Source: Acidobacteriota bacterium
GTDB lineage: Bacteria > Acidobacteriota > Terriglobia > Terriglobales > Acidobacteriaceae
Reading direction: 5' to 3'
Assembly (NCBI GenBank): GCA_003010405.1
Contig: PJLO01000001.1
Location: 159,029 to 223,028 of the forward strand
Length of the DNA: 64,000 nucleotides
The position numbers and the translations under genes are program-made. Positions 53,669 through 62,347 of the stretch are shown in pieces. Position 1 is the first letter of the stretch; each line of letters starts with the position of its first letter. Below the pieces are notes generated by a model. The model ran no database searches, was not told the DNA's origin, and saw only the letters and a list, made by a program, of their open reading frames with translations.

Positions 53669-54445
53669 CTACTCGCTCCACTGGGGTTTCCTTCGCTCCA
53701 GAAAACTGCGCACGCCCTCTTTAAAATCCGCGCTCATTCGGATTGAAGCATTTGCCTCCATCCCGCGCTGAATGTCGCGCTCTAGTCCGTCCTCTATGTA
53801 GGAGCGCAGCAGGGCCTTGGTGGCTCGCAACGACGCAGGAGAATTCTCAAGCAACTGTTCAGCCAATCGTCGCGCGCCCTCCAGCAGATTCACGGCCTCC
53901 ACCACTTCGTTGACCAGTCCCATGCGGTAAGCCTCTTCGGCGGTGATGATGCGTCCGGTCAGCAGCAGGTCGCGGGCGTGCTTCTCTCCCACCTGGCGCA
54001 CCAGAAATGCCGAAATGATCGCCGGAACAAATCCAATCCGCACCTCCGTATATCCGAAGGTAGCCGCCGTCGAGGCCAGCGTGAAATCGCACAGCGTGGC
54101 CAGTCCCGCTCCGCCCGCGATGGCCGCGCCGTTCACCGCTGCAATTGTCGTCTTGGAGAAGTAATAGAGCGAGCGGCACAGAGTTGCGATGCGTTCGCTG
54201 TGGCGATAATTTTCTTCCGCCGTGTGCTTCGTCAGCGCAACCAAATCTTCCAGATCCAGTCCTGCGCAGAACGCCTTGCCCTCGGCGGCCAGAATGAGTA
54301 TATGCGCGGAGGAGTTCTCCACCTCCTGCAGTGCCGCAAGAAAGTCATTTATCAACTGATGACTGATAGCGTTGCGCTTCTCCGCGCGGCTCAGGGTCAG
54401 AATCGCGATCTTGTCTTCAAATGCCAGTTTCAGTGTCGAGTACAT
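53669..54445 (-). CDS. Enoyl-CoA hydratase/isomerase family protein
   Basis: 258 aa from ATG 54445. Crotonase fold: KRNAISHQL oxyanion segment, AEGKAFCAGLDLEDL and AAVNGAAIAGGAGLATLCDF, then GFVPAIISAFLVRQVGE. The two catalytic Glu of classic hydratases appear to be replaced near RIGFVPAI, so the exact activity (hydratase, isomerase, methylglutaconyl-CoA hydratase) is open. Confidence 0.88.
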   Translation of the reverse strand: MYSTLKLAFEDKIAILTLSRAEKRNAISHQLINDFLAALQEVENSSAHILILAAEGKAFCAGLDLEDLVALTKHTAEENYRHSERIATLCRSLYYFSKTTIAAVNGAAIAGGAGLATLCDFTLASTAATFGYTEVRIGFVPAIISAFLVRQVGEKHARDLLLTGRIITAEEAYRMGLVNEVVEAVNLLEGARRLAEQLLENSPASLRATKALLRSYIEDGLERDIQRGMEANASIRMSADFKEGVRSFLERRKPQWSE

Positions 54446-54507
54446 AGCGGCCAAAGCTTACCCCTGCGCGGGCTTGTCGGCAACTCGCAAAAGCAAAAGC
54501 CGGGAAT

Positions 54508-54541
54508 CCCCACTCAAGCCAAAAACAGGCTTGAATGGGCC
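54508..54541 (+). repeat. Palindromic repeat, copy 8
   Basis: TCCCCACTCAAGCC, AAAAACA, GGCTTGAATGGGCC, followed by ACCCGGC; canonical orientation, intergenic. Confidence 0.9.
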
Positions 54542-54614
54542 ACCCGGCAAGTCAGTCAGTTTGTCAAAAGCAGTTCGACAGCCTATGCTGTTTTTCGTGC
54601 CCAGGAGAATAACG

Positions 54615-55115
54615 ATGGCGGAGCATATAGATTCCACGAAGTTGCCATACGAAATCCAATTCCTCAGACGTGCGATTCATCTGTCGATTGAAAGTGTGAG
54701 TCGGGGAGGAGGGCCGTTCGGGGCGTTAGTCGTACGGAATGATGGAGAGGTGATAGGAGAAGGCGCAAACGCTGTAACACTTGAGTGCGACCCTACCGCC
54801 CACGCCGAAATCGTTGCTATTCGTGCCGCGTGCAGGAACACCGGGCAATTTCATCTTGGGAACTGCGTAATCTACTCGAGTTGTGAGCCTTGCCCAATGT
54901 GCCTCGCCGCAGCCTACTGGGCGCAAATCTCTACTATTTACTACGCCGCTTCGGCTGCTGTTGCGGCTGACGCCGGTTTCTCCGATGTGCTGATCTACGA
55001 ACAACTCAGGTTGCCGTCCGAGGAGCGAAGTATCGCCTTGATTCAGATTCCTGAAAACGATGCAATCCAAGCATTCCAGGCCTGGACGAATCGCGCCGAA
55101 AGAATCGAATACTGA
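54615..55115 (+). CDS. Nucleoside/guanine deaminase-like (CDA fold)
   Basis: 166 aa from ATG 54615 (CAGGAG upstream). Zinc site H63-A-E65 and P92-C93-x2-C96 (SCEPCPMC), the cytidine deaminase superfamily signature. Length and the FGALVVRNDGEVIGEG start resemble guanine deaminase or general nucleoside deaminases; TadA is less likely because the substrate loop differs. Confidence 0.85.
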   Translation: MAEHIDSTKLPYEIQFLRRAIHLSIESVSRGGGPFGALVVRNDGEVIGEGANAVTLECDPTAHAEIVAIRAACRNTGQFHLGNCVIYSSCEPCPMCLAAAYWAQISTIYYAASAAVAADAGFSDVLIYEQLRLPSEERSIALIQIPENDAIQAFQAWTNRAERIEY

Positions 55116-55123
55116 TTGGTCTC

Positions 55124-55157
55124 GCCCCACTCAAGCCAAAAACCGGCTTGAATGGGC
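55124..55157 (+). repeat. Palindromic repeat, copy 9
   Basis: GCCCCACTCAAGCC, AAAAACC, GGCTTGAATGGGCC, followed by ACCCGCCCG; directly after the deaminase stop. Confidence 0.9.
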
Positions 55158-55181
55158 CACCCGCCCGTTCTGATTTCACTT

Positions 55182-55424
55182 TCAAAAAGAACGGTAGATA
55201 ACGTGTTCCACTAGCGCGAAGAAGAATGCACCAATGACAGTACCGATCACTTCCAGCCCCAAGATGAACGGCAACTTAGCGGGATCTCTGATAACGCCGG
55301 ATTGAACCAGCTCCCAAATCATAATGGGGATGCCCCACAACACCAGAATCCCGACAAAACGCTGACGAATTGATTGGTCCCGGTTGGGAAGCAGGCGCAT
55401 AAGCCAATTCGGTAATGTTTTCAC
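55182..55424 (-). CDS. Small membrane protein, unknown function
   Basis: 80 aa from GTG 55424 (GAGGTG six bases upstream). Two membrane segments: GILVLWGIPIMIWELV and FILGLEVIGTVIGAFFFALV. Basic N-terminus (MKVKTLPNWLMRLLPNRDQ). An upstream start at 55478 would read through repeat DNA. No family recognised. Confidence 0.6.
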   Translation of the reverse strand: MKTLPNWLMRLLPNRDQSIRQRFVGILVLWGIPIMIWELVQSGVIRDPAKLPFILGLEVIGTVIGAFFFALVEHVIYRSF

Positions 55425-55470
55425 TTTGATCACCTCAGTACGCTCCCGCAAGAGAACATCCCCAGGCGGG

Positions 55471-55505
55471 TGGCCCATTCAAGCCCTCTTTTGGCTTGAG
55501 TGGGG
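55471..55505 (-). repeat. Palindromic repeat, copy 10
   Basis: GGCCCATTCAAGCC, CTCTTTT, GGCTTGAGTGGGG; reverse orientation, within the left duplicated block. Confidence 0.9.
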
Positions 55506-55532
55506 ATTTTGCTATTCTCCTCGTTTCGCGCC

Positions 55533-55624
55533 CTACCGAAACATATGCGGCACAAAATGGCTAGTATTGTTCGTGATGATCGTTTCGCTGTCGCGAATCC
55601 CCATCCCAGCCGCGCCCTGACCGC
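55533..55624 (-). pseudogene. Fragment of the glutathionylspermidine-synthase-like gene 3' end
   Basis: The minus strand reads QGAAGMGIRDSETIITNN, then FVPHMFR and a stop, matching the C-terminus of the intact gene at 56612 (GAAGMGIRESETIITNN, FVPHMFR) with only a few substitutions. No start codon or further homology is present: about 30 codons only. It is the remnant of a second gene copy or of a duplication event that left it on the other side of aqpZ. Confidence 0.85.
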
Positions 55625-55641
55625 AGGTACGAACAGGCAAG

Positions 55642-55666
55642 AGGCTGCCCCAGAGAGCAGCCTTTT
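55642..55666. terminator. Hairpin at the end of aqpZ
   Basis: AGGCTGC (55642-55648) pairs with GCAGCCT (55657-55663). TTTT follows on the plus strand; the minus side (used by aqpZ) is CTCTTGCC, so termination is moderate. Confidence 0.5.
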
Positions 55667-55682
55667 GCGAATGAAATTGAAC

Positions 55683-56411
55683 CTAGTCGGCTGCTGCGGC
55701 TCCTGCTTTCGCCTCGACAGGTTCTTCAAAAACCGCTGAATACAAGATCCCGGCGATTACAGATCCGATGATTGGCGCCACCCAGAACAGCCACAACTGC
55801 GCGATTGCCCATCCGCCAACGAACAATGCTGGACCCGTGCTGCGTGCGGGATTGACCGAGAGGTTCGTGACCGGGATGCCGATCAAGTGAATCAACGTAA
55901 GAGCCAATCCGATTGCGATGGGTGCAAAGCCCTGCGGTGCGCGCTTGTCGGTTGAACCGAGAATCACCATCAGGAAGAAGAACGTCAACACGACTTCGGC
56001 GACCAAAGCAGCCAGCAGGGTGTATCCACCGGGAGAGTGCGCTCCATAGCCATTCGCGGCAAATCCAGCGGCGGTCGAGAATCCGGCTTGTCCCGATGCG
56101 ATCACATACAGCACTCCGGCTCCTGCAATTCCACCGAGCACCTGCGCCACAATGTACGGGAGCAACTCAGCGGCTGGGAAGCGCTTCCCGGCGCACAACC
56201 CGATAGACACCGCAGGATTCAAATGGCAGCCTGAGATATGTCCGATGGCGAACGCCATGGTGAGAACGGTTAAGCCAAAAGCAAGGGAAACACCCAGCAG
56301 TCCGATGCCAACTTTAGGAAACGCGGCGGCGAGCACTGCACTGCCGCATCCACCGAAAACCAGCCAGAATGTTCCAAGAAACTCCGCAACAGTACGCTTC
56401 GAAAGAGACAT
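55683..56411 (-). CDS. aqpZ: Aquaporin Z
   Basis: 242-aa MIP family water channel with six membrane helices. NPA motifs at 65-67 (HLNPAVSIG) and 187-189 ([10 protein letters not shown]), with the selectivity Arg190 after the second, as in water-selective channels. Its N-terminal [20 protein letters not shown] is typical of AqpZ. Placed between two copies of a 155-bp duplicated block. Confidence 0.95.
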   Translation of the reverse strand: MSLSKRTVAEFLGTFWLVFGGCGSAVLAAAFPKVGIGLLGVSLAFGLTVLTMAFAIGHISGCHLNPAVSIGLCAGKRFPAAELLPYIVAQVLGGIAGAGVLYVIASGQAGFSTAAGFAANGYGAHSPGGYTLLAALVAEVVLTFFFLMVILGSTDKRAPQGFAPIAIGLALTLIHLIGIPVTNLSVNPARSTGPALFVGGWAIAQLWLFWVAPIIGSVIAGILYSAVFEEPVEAKAGAAAAD

Positions 56412-56547
56412 TTCATGACCTCGCGATGAAAGGCGCTGGTAACGACCGCGCGATTATACCCCCCCCCGCCGCAAGTATTTCGGACAAAAAATCTCCCTAT
56501 AGTTGCTCCGAAATAATGTCACCGCTAATTGCAACGTAAAAATGGGC

Positions 56548-56704
56548 GGTGGCCCATTCAAGCCCTTTTTCGGCTTGAGTGGGGATTTTGCTTTTGTTCT
56601 TGTTTTTGCCCTTACCGAAACATATGCGGCACAAACCTGCTGCGATTATTCGTAATGATCGTTTCGCTTTCGCGAATCCCCATTCCCGCAGCGCCCTGAT
56701 CGGC
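56548..56704 (-). repeat. Right copy of the 155-bp duplicated block
   Basis: Contains palindromic repeat copy 11 (56549-56584) and the 3' end of the glutathionylspermidine-synthase-like gene. It is the intact, in-frame copy. Confidence 0.85.
56549..56584 (-). repeat. Palindromic repeat, copy 11
   Basis: GGCCCATTCAAGCC, CTTTTTC, GGCTTGAGTGGGG; reverse orientation. Confidence 0.9.
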
Positions 56705-57751
56705 AATCATCCACGAGCCCAGCACGGGATAGTTTCCATCGCAGCAGGGAATCGGAGCCAATGCCTGATAGACGAATCCCTCTCCGCCATAGGGGCCGTA
56801 GGACTGTTCCTTTTCGCCGTTGCGAATCACCTGCACATTCGCTCCTTCGCGTCCCAGCAGCGGCTTGCGTACGTAGTCCCGCATCTCGCGAGGCCCGTCG
56901 AAATACGCAGGCAGCAGCAGTTCATGTCCGGGATACATCTCCCACAGAATCGCCAGTAGACCCTTGTTGCTGAACATCATCTTCCAGATCGGCTCGATCC
57001 ACTGAGTCTTGTCCATGAAGTCCAGCGCCCGCGCCCCGAACTCCTCCTGCAGAATCCACTCCCACGGATACAGTTTGAAGATCGTCTTTACCGGCTGGTT
57101 CTCAAGATCGACAAATCTAAATGTATTGAAGTCGAAGCCGATGTCCTGCATCCTCAGCGCCTGTGTCTTGATTCCTGCCTGCTCGGCCGTATCGCGCAGG
57201 TATCCGATGGTGAACTCGTCTTCCACGGTTTCAACATATCCGAATGAAACCGGCTCGCTGACGTAGTCCTTCAGGTCCTTCCATTTTGCAATCAGCTTCT
57301 CGTGAATTGAATTCCACTGGTCGGCCTTCGGGAAGCAGTCCTGTAGCCAGTACCACTGCACCACGGCGGCCTCCAGCAGCGCGGTCGGAGTGTCCGCGTT
57401 GTACTCCAGCAACTTGATCTGCTTTCCGTCGTACGCCAGGTCGAAGCGTCCGTAGAGAGCGGGGGGCTCGTCGTTCCACGTCTTTTTGATCGGCGCAATC
57501 GCCTCCACAGGAATCTTCAAATCGCTCCAGCGGTTCCTGTCGATGATGAACTGTCCCGCCGCAAGGCACATCTCCTGCAGCTTTTCGGTAGCGGCCTCCA
57601 GCCGGTCCACCTCGGCGGAAGTGAACTCGTAATAAGCCGACTCATCCCAGTAATTGCCGCTGTCCCCGTCCAGCGTATGAAACACCAGACCGACCTTCTC
57701 TACCTTCTGCTTCCAGTCCGCTCGCGGGGTTATCGTGTGCCGTTTCATCAT
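56612..57751 (-). CDS. Glutathionylspermidine synthase family protein
   Basis: 379 aa, GSP synthetase-like ATP-grasp domain (like E. coli YgiC/YjfC). ALYGRFDLAYDGKQIKLLEYNADTPTALLEAA is the ATP/Mg-binding core; the C-terminal region has GMGIRESETIITNN and ends FVPHMFR. Whether it truly makes glutathionylspermidine is unproven for this clade. ATG overlaps the stop of the upstream lipoprotein by 4 bp (ATGA). Confidence 0.9.
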   Translation of the reverse strand: MMKRHTITPRADWKQKVEKVGLVFHTLDGDSGNYWDESAYYEFTSAEVDRLEAATEKLQEMCLAAGQFIIDRNRWSDLKIPVEAIAPIKKTWNDEPPALYGRFDLAYDGKQIKLLEYNADTPTALLEAAVVQWYWLQDCFPKADQWNSIHEKLIAKWKDLKDYVSEPVSFGYVETVEDEFTIGYLRDTAEQAGIKTQALRMQDIGFDFNTFRFVDLENQPVKTIFKLYPWEWILQEEFGARALDFMDKTQWIEPIWKMMFSNKGLLAILWEMYPGHELLLPAYFDGPREMRDYVRKPLLGREGANVQVIRNGEKEQSYGPYGGEGFVYQALAPIPCCDGNYPVLGSWMIADQGAAGMGIRESETIITNNRSRFVPHMFR

Positions 57752-58098
57752 GCGCCTCCCGAAAAGCCGTGGCCGCCAAATCCGCCACGCGAGATTCCAC
57801 CGAAGAATCCGCTACTGCTCCCGCTGCCCGACCCCATGCCGGGCATGGGATTTCCTCCGACAACAACGTCGCCCACATGTCCCCCCGAACTTCCGCCGTA
57901 AAGATAGTGGTAGTAGCGCAACCCTCCCGTGTAGCCCGAGCGTCGCCGCTCTTCGACCATCTTACAGTTCTGGTCTTCGGTAATACGCCCGGCCTCGTCC
58001 ACGCAGTTGCGCCGCTCCGCGTGACGATTGCACCCGGAGGTAAACGCCAGCGCCATGCCTGCAAGCAGGCCGAGTGTGATGTGTCTTGTTTTTTTCAT
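57748..58098 (-). CDS. Glycine-rich lipoprotein coupled to GSP-synthase-like gene
   Basis: 116 aa from ATG 58098, after a cleavable signal peptide ending at Cys23 (TSGC), a likely lipobox. The mature part has a Cys-rich start (CNRHAERRNCVDEAGR, Cys32 and Cys45), then YYHYLYGG and a Gly/Ser/Met-rich tail ending GGISRGGFGGHGF. Position just before a YgiC-like gene recalls the E. coli ygiB-ygiC pair, but sequence similarity to YgiB is weak. Confidence 0.7.
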   Translation of the reverse strand: MKKTRHITLGLLAGMALAFTSGCNRHAERRNCVDEAGRITEDQNCKMVEERRRSGYTGGLRYYHYLYGGSSGGHVGDVVVGGNPMPGMGSGSGSSSGFFGGISRGGFGGHGFSGGA

Positions 58099-58156
58099 GA
58101 TCCGGCGCGATTGTATCCCACTACTCTCAATGAATCCACGACTTAGATGGGAATTC

Positions 58157-59038
58157 TCACCGCGCAAAGCGCAGCGCTATGTCCTCGCTCATCCGGATCA
58201 CGTTCTCGAGCGGTTTGCGGATCGGCACCTGCGCCCCGCGTTCCGCCAGCGTCCGCAGCACAACTTCCGTTGGCACGTTGCCGACCAGCGCATCCTGCGC
58301 AAAGGGGCACCCGCCCAGTCCGCCAAGCGCGGAATCGAATCTCCGGCAGCCCGCGTCGTAAGCAGCCAGAATCTTTGCCGCGGAGTCGTCCCTGCGTCCG
58401 TGCAGATGAGCGCCAACCTCGATGTAGTCGAACTCTTTGACCACCGTGCCCACAATCTCTTTGATCATCTCGGGGGTTGCCAACCCCACGGTGTCGGCCA
58501 GCGAAACGGTCGGAATTCCAAGGTCGGCAATGTTCTGTACGGCTTGCAAAACCTCCTCTATATTCCAGGGGTCGCCATGAGGATTGCCGAAGGCCATCGA
58601 GATGTAGGCCACCATTGCCAGGCCATTTTCTTCGGCTTTCTGCCACACCGACTCCAGCATCTCGCTATTTTCTTCGGCGCTCTGTCCCTGATTTTTCTGG
58701 AGGAACGTTTCGCTGATCGAGTACGGAAAGCCGAGCGTACGCACGGCATCGGTTGCCAGCGCCCGCTCCACGCCCTTTTCGTTCACCACAATCGCAATGA
58801 TCTCAACATCATCCGGCGGGTCCAGCCGCTTCAGCACGTCCTCACTGTCGGCCATCTGTGGTACCGCTTTGGGTGAAACAAACGAAACCGCATCGATCTG
58901 TTTAAACCCGGTGTTTACCAGGGCACGTAAATACTCAGCCTTGGTCTCGGCTGGAATGTGCCGAGCTAATCCCTGCCACGCATCGCGTGGGCACTCTACG
59001 ATCTTTACTTGGTTCTTATTCATGTTTTTTAGAAGCAT
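58157..59038 (-). CDS. Hydroxymethylglutaryl-CoA lyase
   Basis: 293 aa DRE-TIM metallolyase. Arg18-Asp19 in ECPRDAWQGL, His211 and His213 (HLHG) as metal ligands, and the active Cys244 in GLGGCPFAQDALVGN. It cleaves HMG-CoA to acetyl-CoA and acetoacetate at the end of leucine degradation. ATG 59023 (MNKNQVKIVEC) is an alternative start. An acyl-CoA carboxylase gene follows 1.2 kb upstream on this strand. Confidence 0.92.
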   Translation of the reverse strand: MLLKNMNKNQVKIVECPRDAWQGLARHIPAETKAEYLRALVNTGFKQIDAVSFVSPKAVPQMADSEDVLKRLDPPDDVEIIAIVVNEKGVERALATDAVRTLGFPYSISETFLQKNQGQSAEENSEMLESVWQKAEENGLAMVAYISMAFGNPHGDPWNIEEVLQAVQNIADLGIPTVSLADTVGLATPEMIKEIVGTVVKEFDYIEVGAHLHGRRDDSAAKILAAYDAGCRRFDSALGGLGGCPFAQDALVGNVPTEVVLRTLAERGAQVPIRKPLENVIRMSEDIALRFAR

Positions 59039-59190
59039 CGCTGCCGTTGACCGCGGCTTATCTTAACACTCGCTGTGGCAGTACTGCGTGTCGCTCTTTC
59101 TGCCATTGCAGCCTTCAACTTTTCAGTGTGCATACATCCCTTGCGGCGATCAATGTTTCTCAATTATCGAGCAAATGGGAGGGCCGTGTC

Positions 59191-59808
59191 TTGAAACGTC
59201 TGATTATCTGCCTGATGTTTTCCTGCCTGATATCTATAACGCCCGCTTACGCGCAAACCTATCAGCAGCGTTCTTCGCCGCAGTTCGATTTCAGCTTTGG
59301 AGTTGGAACATTGATTGCGCCTTCGGCCTCGAGCGCCTCCGGTAATCACAGTCCGCAGTCGCTCACCGGTGGTGCGTATGTCGGCTTCAGCGGAGACTAC
59401 CTGTTCTGGAAGCATTTCGGAGTGCAGGGCGAGGTGGCGTGGAGAGCCAGCGAGAACCGTTATCGGGGATTTCAGCCTTATCGACCCATCTTCTATGACT
59501 TTAATGCGATTTATGCGCCGCCCTTGGGCAAACACGCTCAACTGGAGGTTCTGGGTGGAATTGGCGCCCTGAGCACGCGCTACTACTCGCCAATTTACGT
59601 TTGCGACCCCTTCACGTTTATTTGCACGAACTACACCAGCACCAATCATTTTATGGGCGACGTTGGAGCAGGGCTGAAGCTTTTCCTAACCCGTGGGCTT
59701 TTCATTCGTCCCGAGGTTCGCGTGTACTTTATCAATGACAATGTGGATTTCAGCAGCGGACATGCCACGCGGGTAGGAGGTAGCATCGGATATTCTTTTG
59801 GGCGGTAG
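59191..59808 (+). CDS. Outer-membrane beta-barrel protein
   Basis: 205 aa from TTG 59191 (GGGAGG 8 nt upstream). Signal peptide ends ITPAYA|Q. Eight-stranded-barrel look: alternating aromatic strands (GAYVGFSGDYLFW, QGEVAWRASEN, GDVGAGLKLFLTRGLFIRPEVRVYF) and a C-terminal strand GGSIGYSFGR. Two Cys near 138-145 may form a loop disulphide. Divergent from HMG-CoA lyase; ligand unknown. Confidence 0.8.
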   Translation: MKRLIICLMFSCLISITPAYAQTYQQRSSPQFDFSFGVGTLIAPSASSASGNHSPQSLTGGAYVGFSGDYLFWKHFGVQGEVAWRASENRYRGFQPYRPIFYDFNAIYAPPLGKHAQLEVLGGIGALSTRYYSPIYVCDPFTFICTNYTSTNHFMGDVGAGLKLFLTRGLFIRPEVRVYFINDNVDFSSGHATRVGGSIGYSFGR

Positions 59809-59826
59809 ACGCAAAGGAGATCCGCT

Positions 59827-60264
59827 TCAGAAAATATCGGATGACATTATCTCGGGCGGCGCGGTCGAAAACCTTGCGCGTACGTCGCCTCCCGGTTCTA
59901 CAGGCCGCAGCGTTTTTGCATCCACCGGACACCACAGCGTCCGCGCCTTCGCCAGCAGAGCGCGGTCGGAGATACGCACAATTTCCGTGTTGCGTTCAAA
60001 AGCCAGCCCTTCGGCCTTGCCCACCCAGGTTCGCGCCACAAGCTGATCGTTTAGATAGGCCGCGCGCTTGTAATCGATCTCATGACGGATGATGACCCAG
60101 AGAAGTCGCGATCTTTCCTGCTCCGTCGATAGCACCTTCCAGTGCGCCAGAGCCGCCTCCTGCACCCAGCGCACGTAGACCAAGTTATTCACATGCCCAA
60201 GCTGATCGATGTCCTCTTCGCGGACTGTAATCGGCAGCTCAAAGACGTTCTGTACAAGTTCCAT
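59827..60264 (-). CDS. Acyl-CoA thioesterase, 4HBT hotdog family
   Basis: 145 aa: EEDIDQLGHVNNLVYVRWVQEA holds the hotdog catalytic motif (Asp19 in DQLGHVNNLVYVRW); C-terminal half RALLAKARTLWCPVDAKTLRP. A second small thioesterase in the window, likely involved in acyl-CoA turnover with the nearby carboxylase. Confidence 0.88.
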   Translation of the reverse strand: MELVQNVFELPITVREEDIDQLGHVNNLVYVRWVQEAALAHWKVLSTEQERSRLLWVIIRHEIDYKRAAYLNDQLVARTWVGKAEGLAFERNTEIVRISDRALLAKARTLWCPVDAKTLRPVEPGGDVRARFSTAPPEIMSSDIF

Positions 60265-60296
60265 TTATCGAATGCCTCTTACTAGACAACCTACTC

Positions 60297-61991
60297 CTAC
60301 GTTTGCAGAACCCCCACGCTAAATTTCTCCACCACCGGATTGCAACGTGCTGCCGCCAGCGCCCATGCCAGTGATTTCCGTGTTTCCGCCGGATCGATTA
60401 TCTTGTCAATCCACAACCGCGCGGCTCCGTACTGAGGTTTCATCTGCTCTGTGTAGGTGGCGCGAATCGAATCATACAGTTCCTTTCGGGCGGCTTCATC
60501 CACAGCTTTGCCTTCGCGTTCCAGTTGCTTCAACTTGATCTCCACTAGCGTGCCAGCCGCGGATTCGCCGCTCATCACGGAGTACCGCGCCGTCGGCCAT
60601 GCAAATACAACCCGCGGATCGTAAGCCTTGCCGCACATAGCATAGTTTCCCGCGCCAAACGAGCCGCCCACAATTACGGTAATTTTCGGCACCACCGAGT
60701 TCGAAACCGCGTTCACCATCTTCGCCCCGGCGCGAATGATTCCGCTCCACTCCGCGTCCCGCCCCACCATGAAGCCGTTCACATCGTGCAGAAAGACGAG
60801 CGGAATCCGCCCCTGGTTGCAATCCATGATGAAGCGTGCCGCCTTCTCCGCGCTCTCTGTGTAGATCACGCTGCCGAATACGGTCCGCTTGTTGCCATTG
60901 TGATCAATCTGTGTCGCGTGCATTTTCTGGTTGGCCACAATGCCTACCGCATAGCCATCAATGCGCGCATACCCGCACAGCAGCGTCTCGCCGTATCCGG
61001 CCTTGTACTCGTCGAAACGTGACCCGTCCACCACTCGCGCGATGATCTCGCGCATATCGTATTGGCGCGAAGGATCGTTCTCGTAAATGCCGTACAACTC
61101 TTTGGCCGAATACAGCGGAGCGATCGGTTCAATGCGATTGAACGGAGCCTCCGGACGCGCCCCCATCTTCTCTACCAGCGAGCGCACTCGCGCAATGCAG
61201 GATTCGTCGTCGGCTTCGTGGAAGTCGACTGTACCGCTAATCTCTGCGTGCATCTTTGCCCCGCCCAACTCTTCGGCGCTCACCTTCTGGCCGATTGCGG
61301 CCTGCACCAGCGCCGGCCCGGCCAGAAAAAGCCCGCTCCCCTCGGTCATCAGAATGTGGTCGCACATGACCGGCAGATACGCGCCTCCTGCGACACACAT
61401 TCCCATGATCGCCGTGATCTGCGGAATTCCTTTCGCCGACATCACTGCGTTGTTGCGGAACACGCGCCCAAAGTCGTCCTGATCCGGAAAGACATCTTCC
61501 TGCAGCGGTAGAAAGACTCCGGCACTGTCCACCAGGTAAATCGTAGGGAGGCTGTTTTCGATTGCGACGTTCTGGGCTCGTATGACTTTTTTCGCCGTCA
61601 TAGGGAAGAACGCACCCGCCTTCACCGTGGCGTCGTTCACGATCAGCATAAAAAGCCGCCCATGCACGCGCCCCAGACCCGTCACAACGCCTGCCGCCGG
61701 AGCCCCGCCCCACTCCTCATACATCCCGTGCGCCGCGTACAGGCCCAACTCGAACAGCTCCGTGTCCTGGTCCAGCAGCAACGCAATGCGCTCCCGCGCG
61801 GTCAGTCGGCCTTTTCTGTGCTGCGCCTCGATGGCCTTTGGTCCTCCGCCCTCGCGAATCGCCGCTTCCTCTGCGCTCAAACCTGCTACCAGCGCGCGCA
61901 TTGATTCCGCGTTGCGCAGATAACGTGGCTCATCGGTCTTAATCACGGTCGTAAGTTGGTTTTCAAGGACGGTGGATTTCAATTCGGTCAT
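60297..61991 (-). CDS. Acyl-CoA carboxylase, carboxyltransferase (beta) subunit
   Basis: 564 aa from ATG 61991 (GAGGAG upstream). Two crotonase-fold halves: GRLTARERIALLLD, VCGG-type IMGMCVAGGAYLPVMCDH oxyanion loop and IVGGSFGAGNYAMCGKAYDP in the C-half. Similarity looks closer to methylcrotonyl-CoA carboxylase beta than propionyl, but propionyl or geranyl substrates cannot be excluded. Needs a biotin-carboxylase alpha partner not in this window. Confidence 0.85.
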   Translation of the reverse strand: MTELKSTVLENQLTTVIKTDEPRYLRNAESMRALVAGLSAEEAAIREGGGPKAIEAQHRKGRLTARERIALLLDQDTELFELGLYAAHGMYEEWGGAPAAGVVTGLGRVHGRLFMLIVNDATVKAGAFFPMTAKKVIRAQNVAIENSLPTIYLVDSAGVFLPLQEDVFPDQDDFGRVFRNNAVMSAKGIPQITAIMGMCVAGGAYLPVMCDHILMTEGSGLFLAGPALVQAAIGQKVSAEELGGAKMHAEISGTVDFHEADDESCIARVRSLVEKMGARPEAPFNRIEPIAPLYSAKELYGIYENDPSRQYDMREIIARVVDGSRFDEYKAGYGETLLCGYARIDGYAVGIVANQKMHATQIDHNGNKRTVFGSVIYTESAEKAARFIMDCNQGRIPLVFLHDVNGFMVGRDAEWSGIIRAGAKMVNAVSNSVVPKITVIVGGSFGAGNYAMCGKAYDPRVVFAWPTARYSVMSGESAAGTLVEIKLKQLEREGKAVDEAARKELYDSIRATYTEQMKPQYGAARLWIDKIIDPAETRKSLAWALAAARCNPVVEKFSVGVLQT

Positions 61992-62347
61992 CAGCTCCTC
62001 ACACCAGAAGTAGATGAAAGTTGTTCTTCGGAAGACAGGAAAAATCTGCGAACGGTAACGCGGTCGCGGTCTTGAGGAGGCTGTCTGAGTTTTGTTTTTT
62101 TGAAGCTGGTGAGGCAAGAGCGCGACTCGCCGCTCTCAATGAGGGAATTAAAGGCAGATTTCAGAGACAGCAAAAGAGTTCCGGCCTGCCGTCAGAAGCA
62201 GCATTATCCGGAAGTCGGTTCATCGTGATGAAGTTTGGCCGAAAAGCCGCGGACCGTCGCCGCGTGCTTCGGGGAAGCTCTATGCCACGGCGCCGGTCCG
62301 TCGTTGACTGCACCAGCTTTTTCAGCTCAGAGAGAGGCGATGCTTTT
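61992..62347. other. Non-coding gap, no gene seen
   Basis: About 356 bp between the carboxylase start and the B12-binding gene end. Short open frames on both strands are shadow-like; no terminator, riboswitch or promoter is clear. Confidence 0.4.

Larger units (their letters stand above)
55469..55624 (-). repeat. Left copy of a 155-bp duplicated block
   Basis: Same order as 56548-56704: palindromic repeat (copy 10, 55471-55505), spacer, TACCGAAACATATGCGGCAC and sequence similar to the 3' end of the glutathionylspermidine-synthase-like gene. Identity by eye is about 80-85 percent. Confidence 0.85.

Noticed and set aside
54372-54614. N-terminal extension of the deaminase frame
   Set aside because: It reads through a palindromic repeat and an intergenic area; the ATG at 54615 has a good SD.
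55430-56706. Two homologous small minus-strand ORFs (55430-55729 and 56497-56706) with shared PTQAK...LEWAT ends
   Set aside because: Their similarity comes from the duplicated DNA block and palindromic repeat; the frame is not the one used by the synthase-like gene.
61992-62347. Cobalamin riboswitch upstream of the carboxylase gene
   Set aside because: Considered because of the B12 gene nearby, but no B12-box-like sequence is seen on the minus strand.
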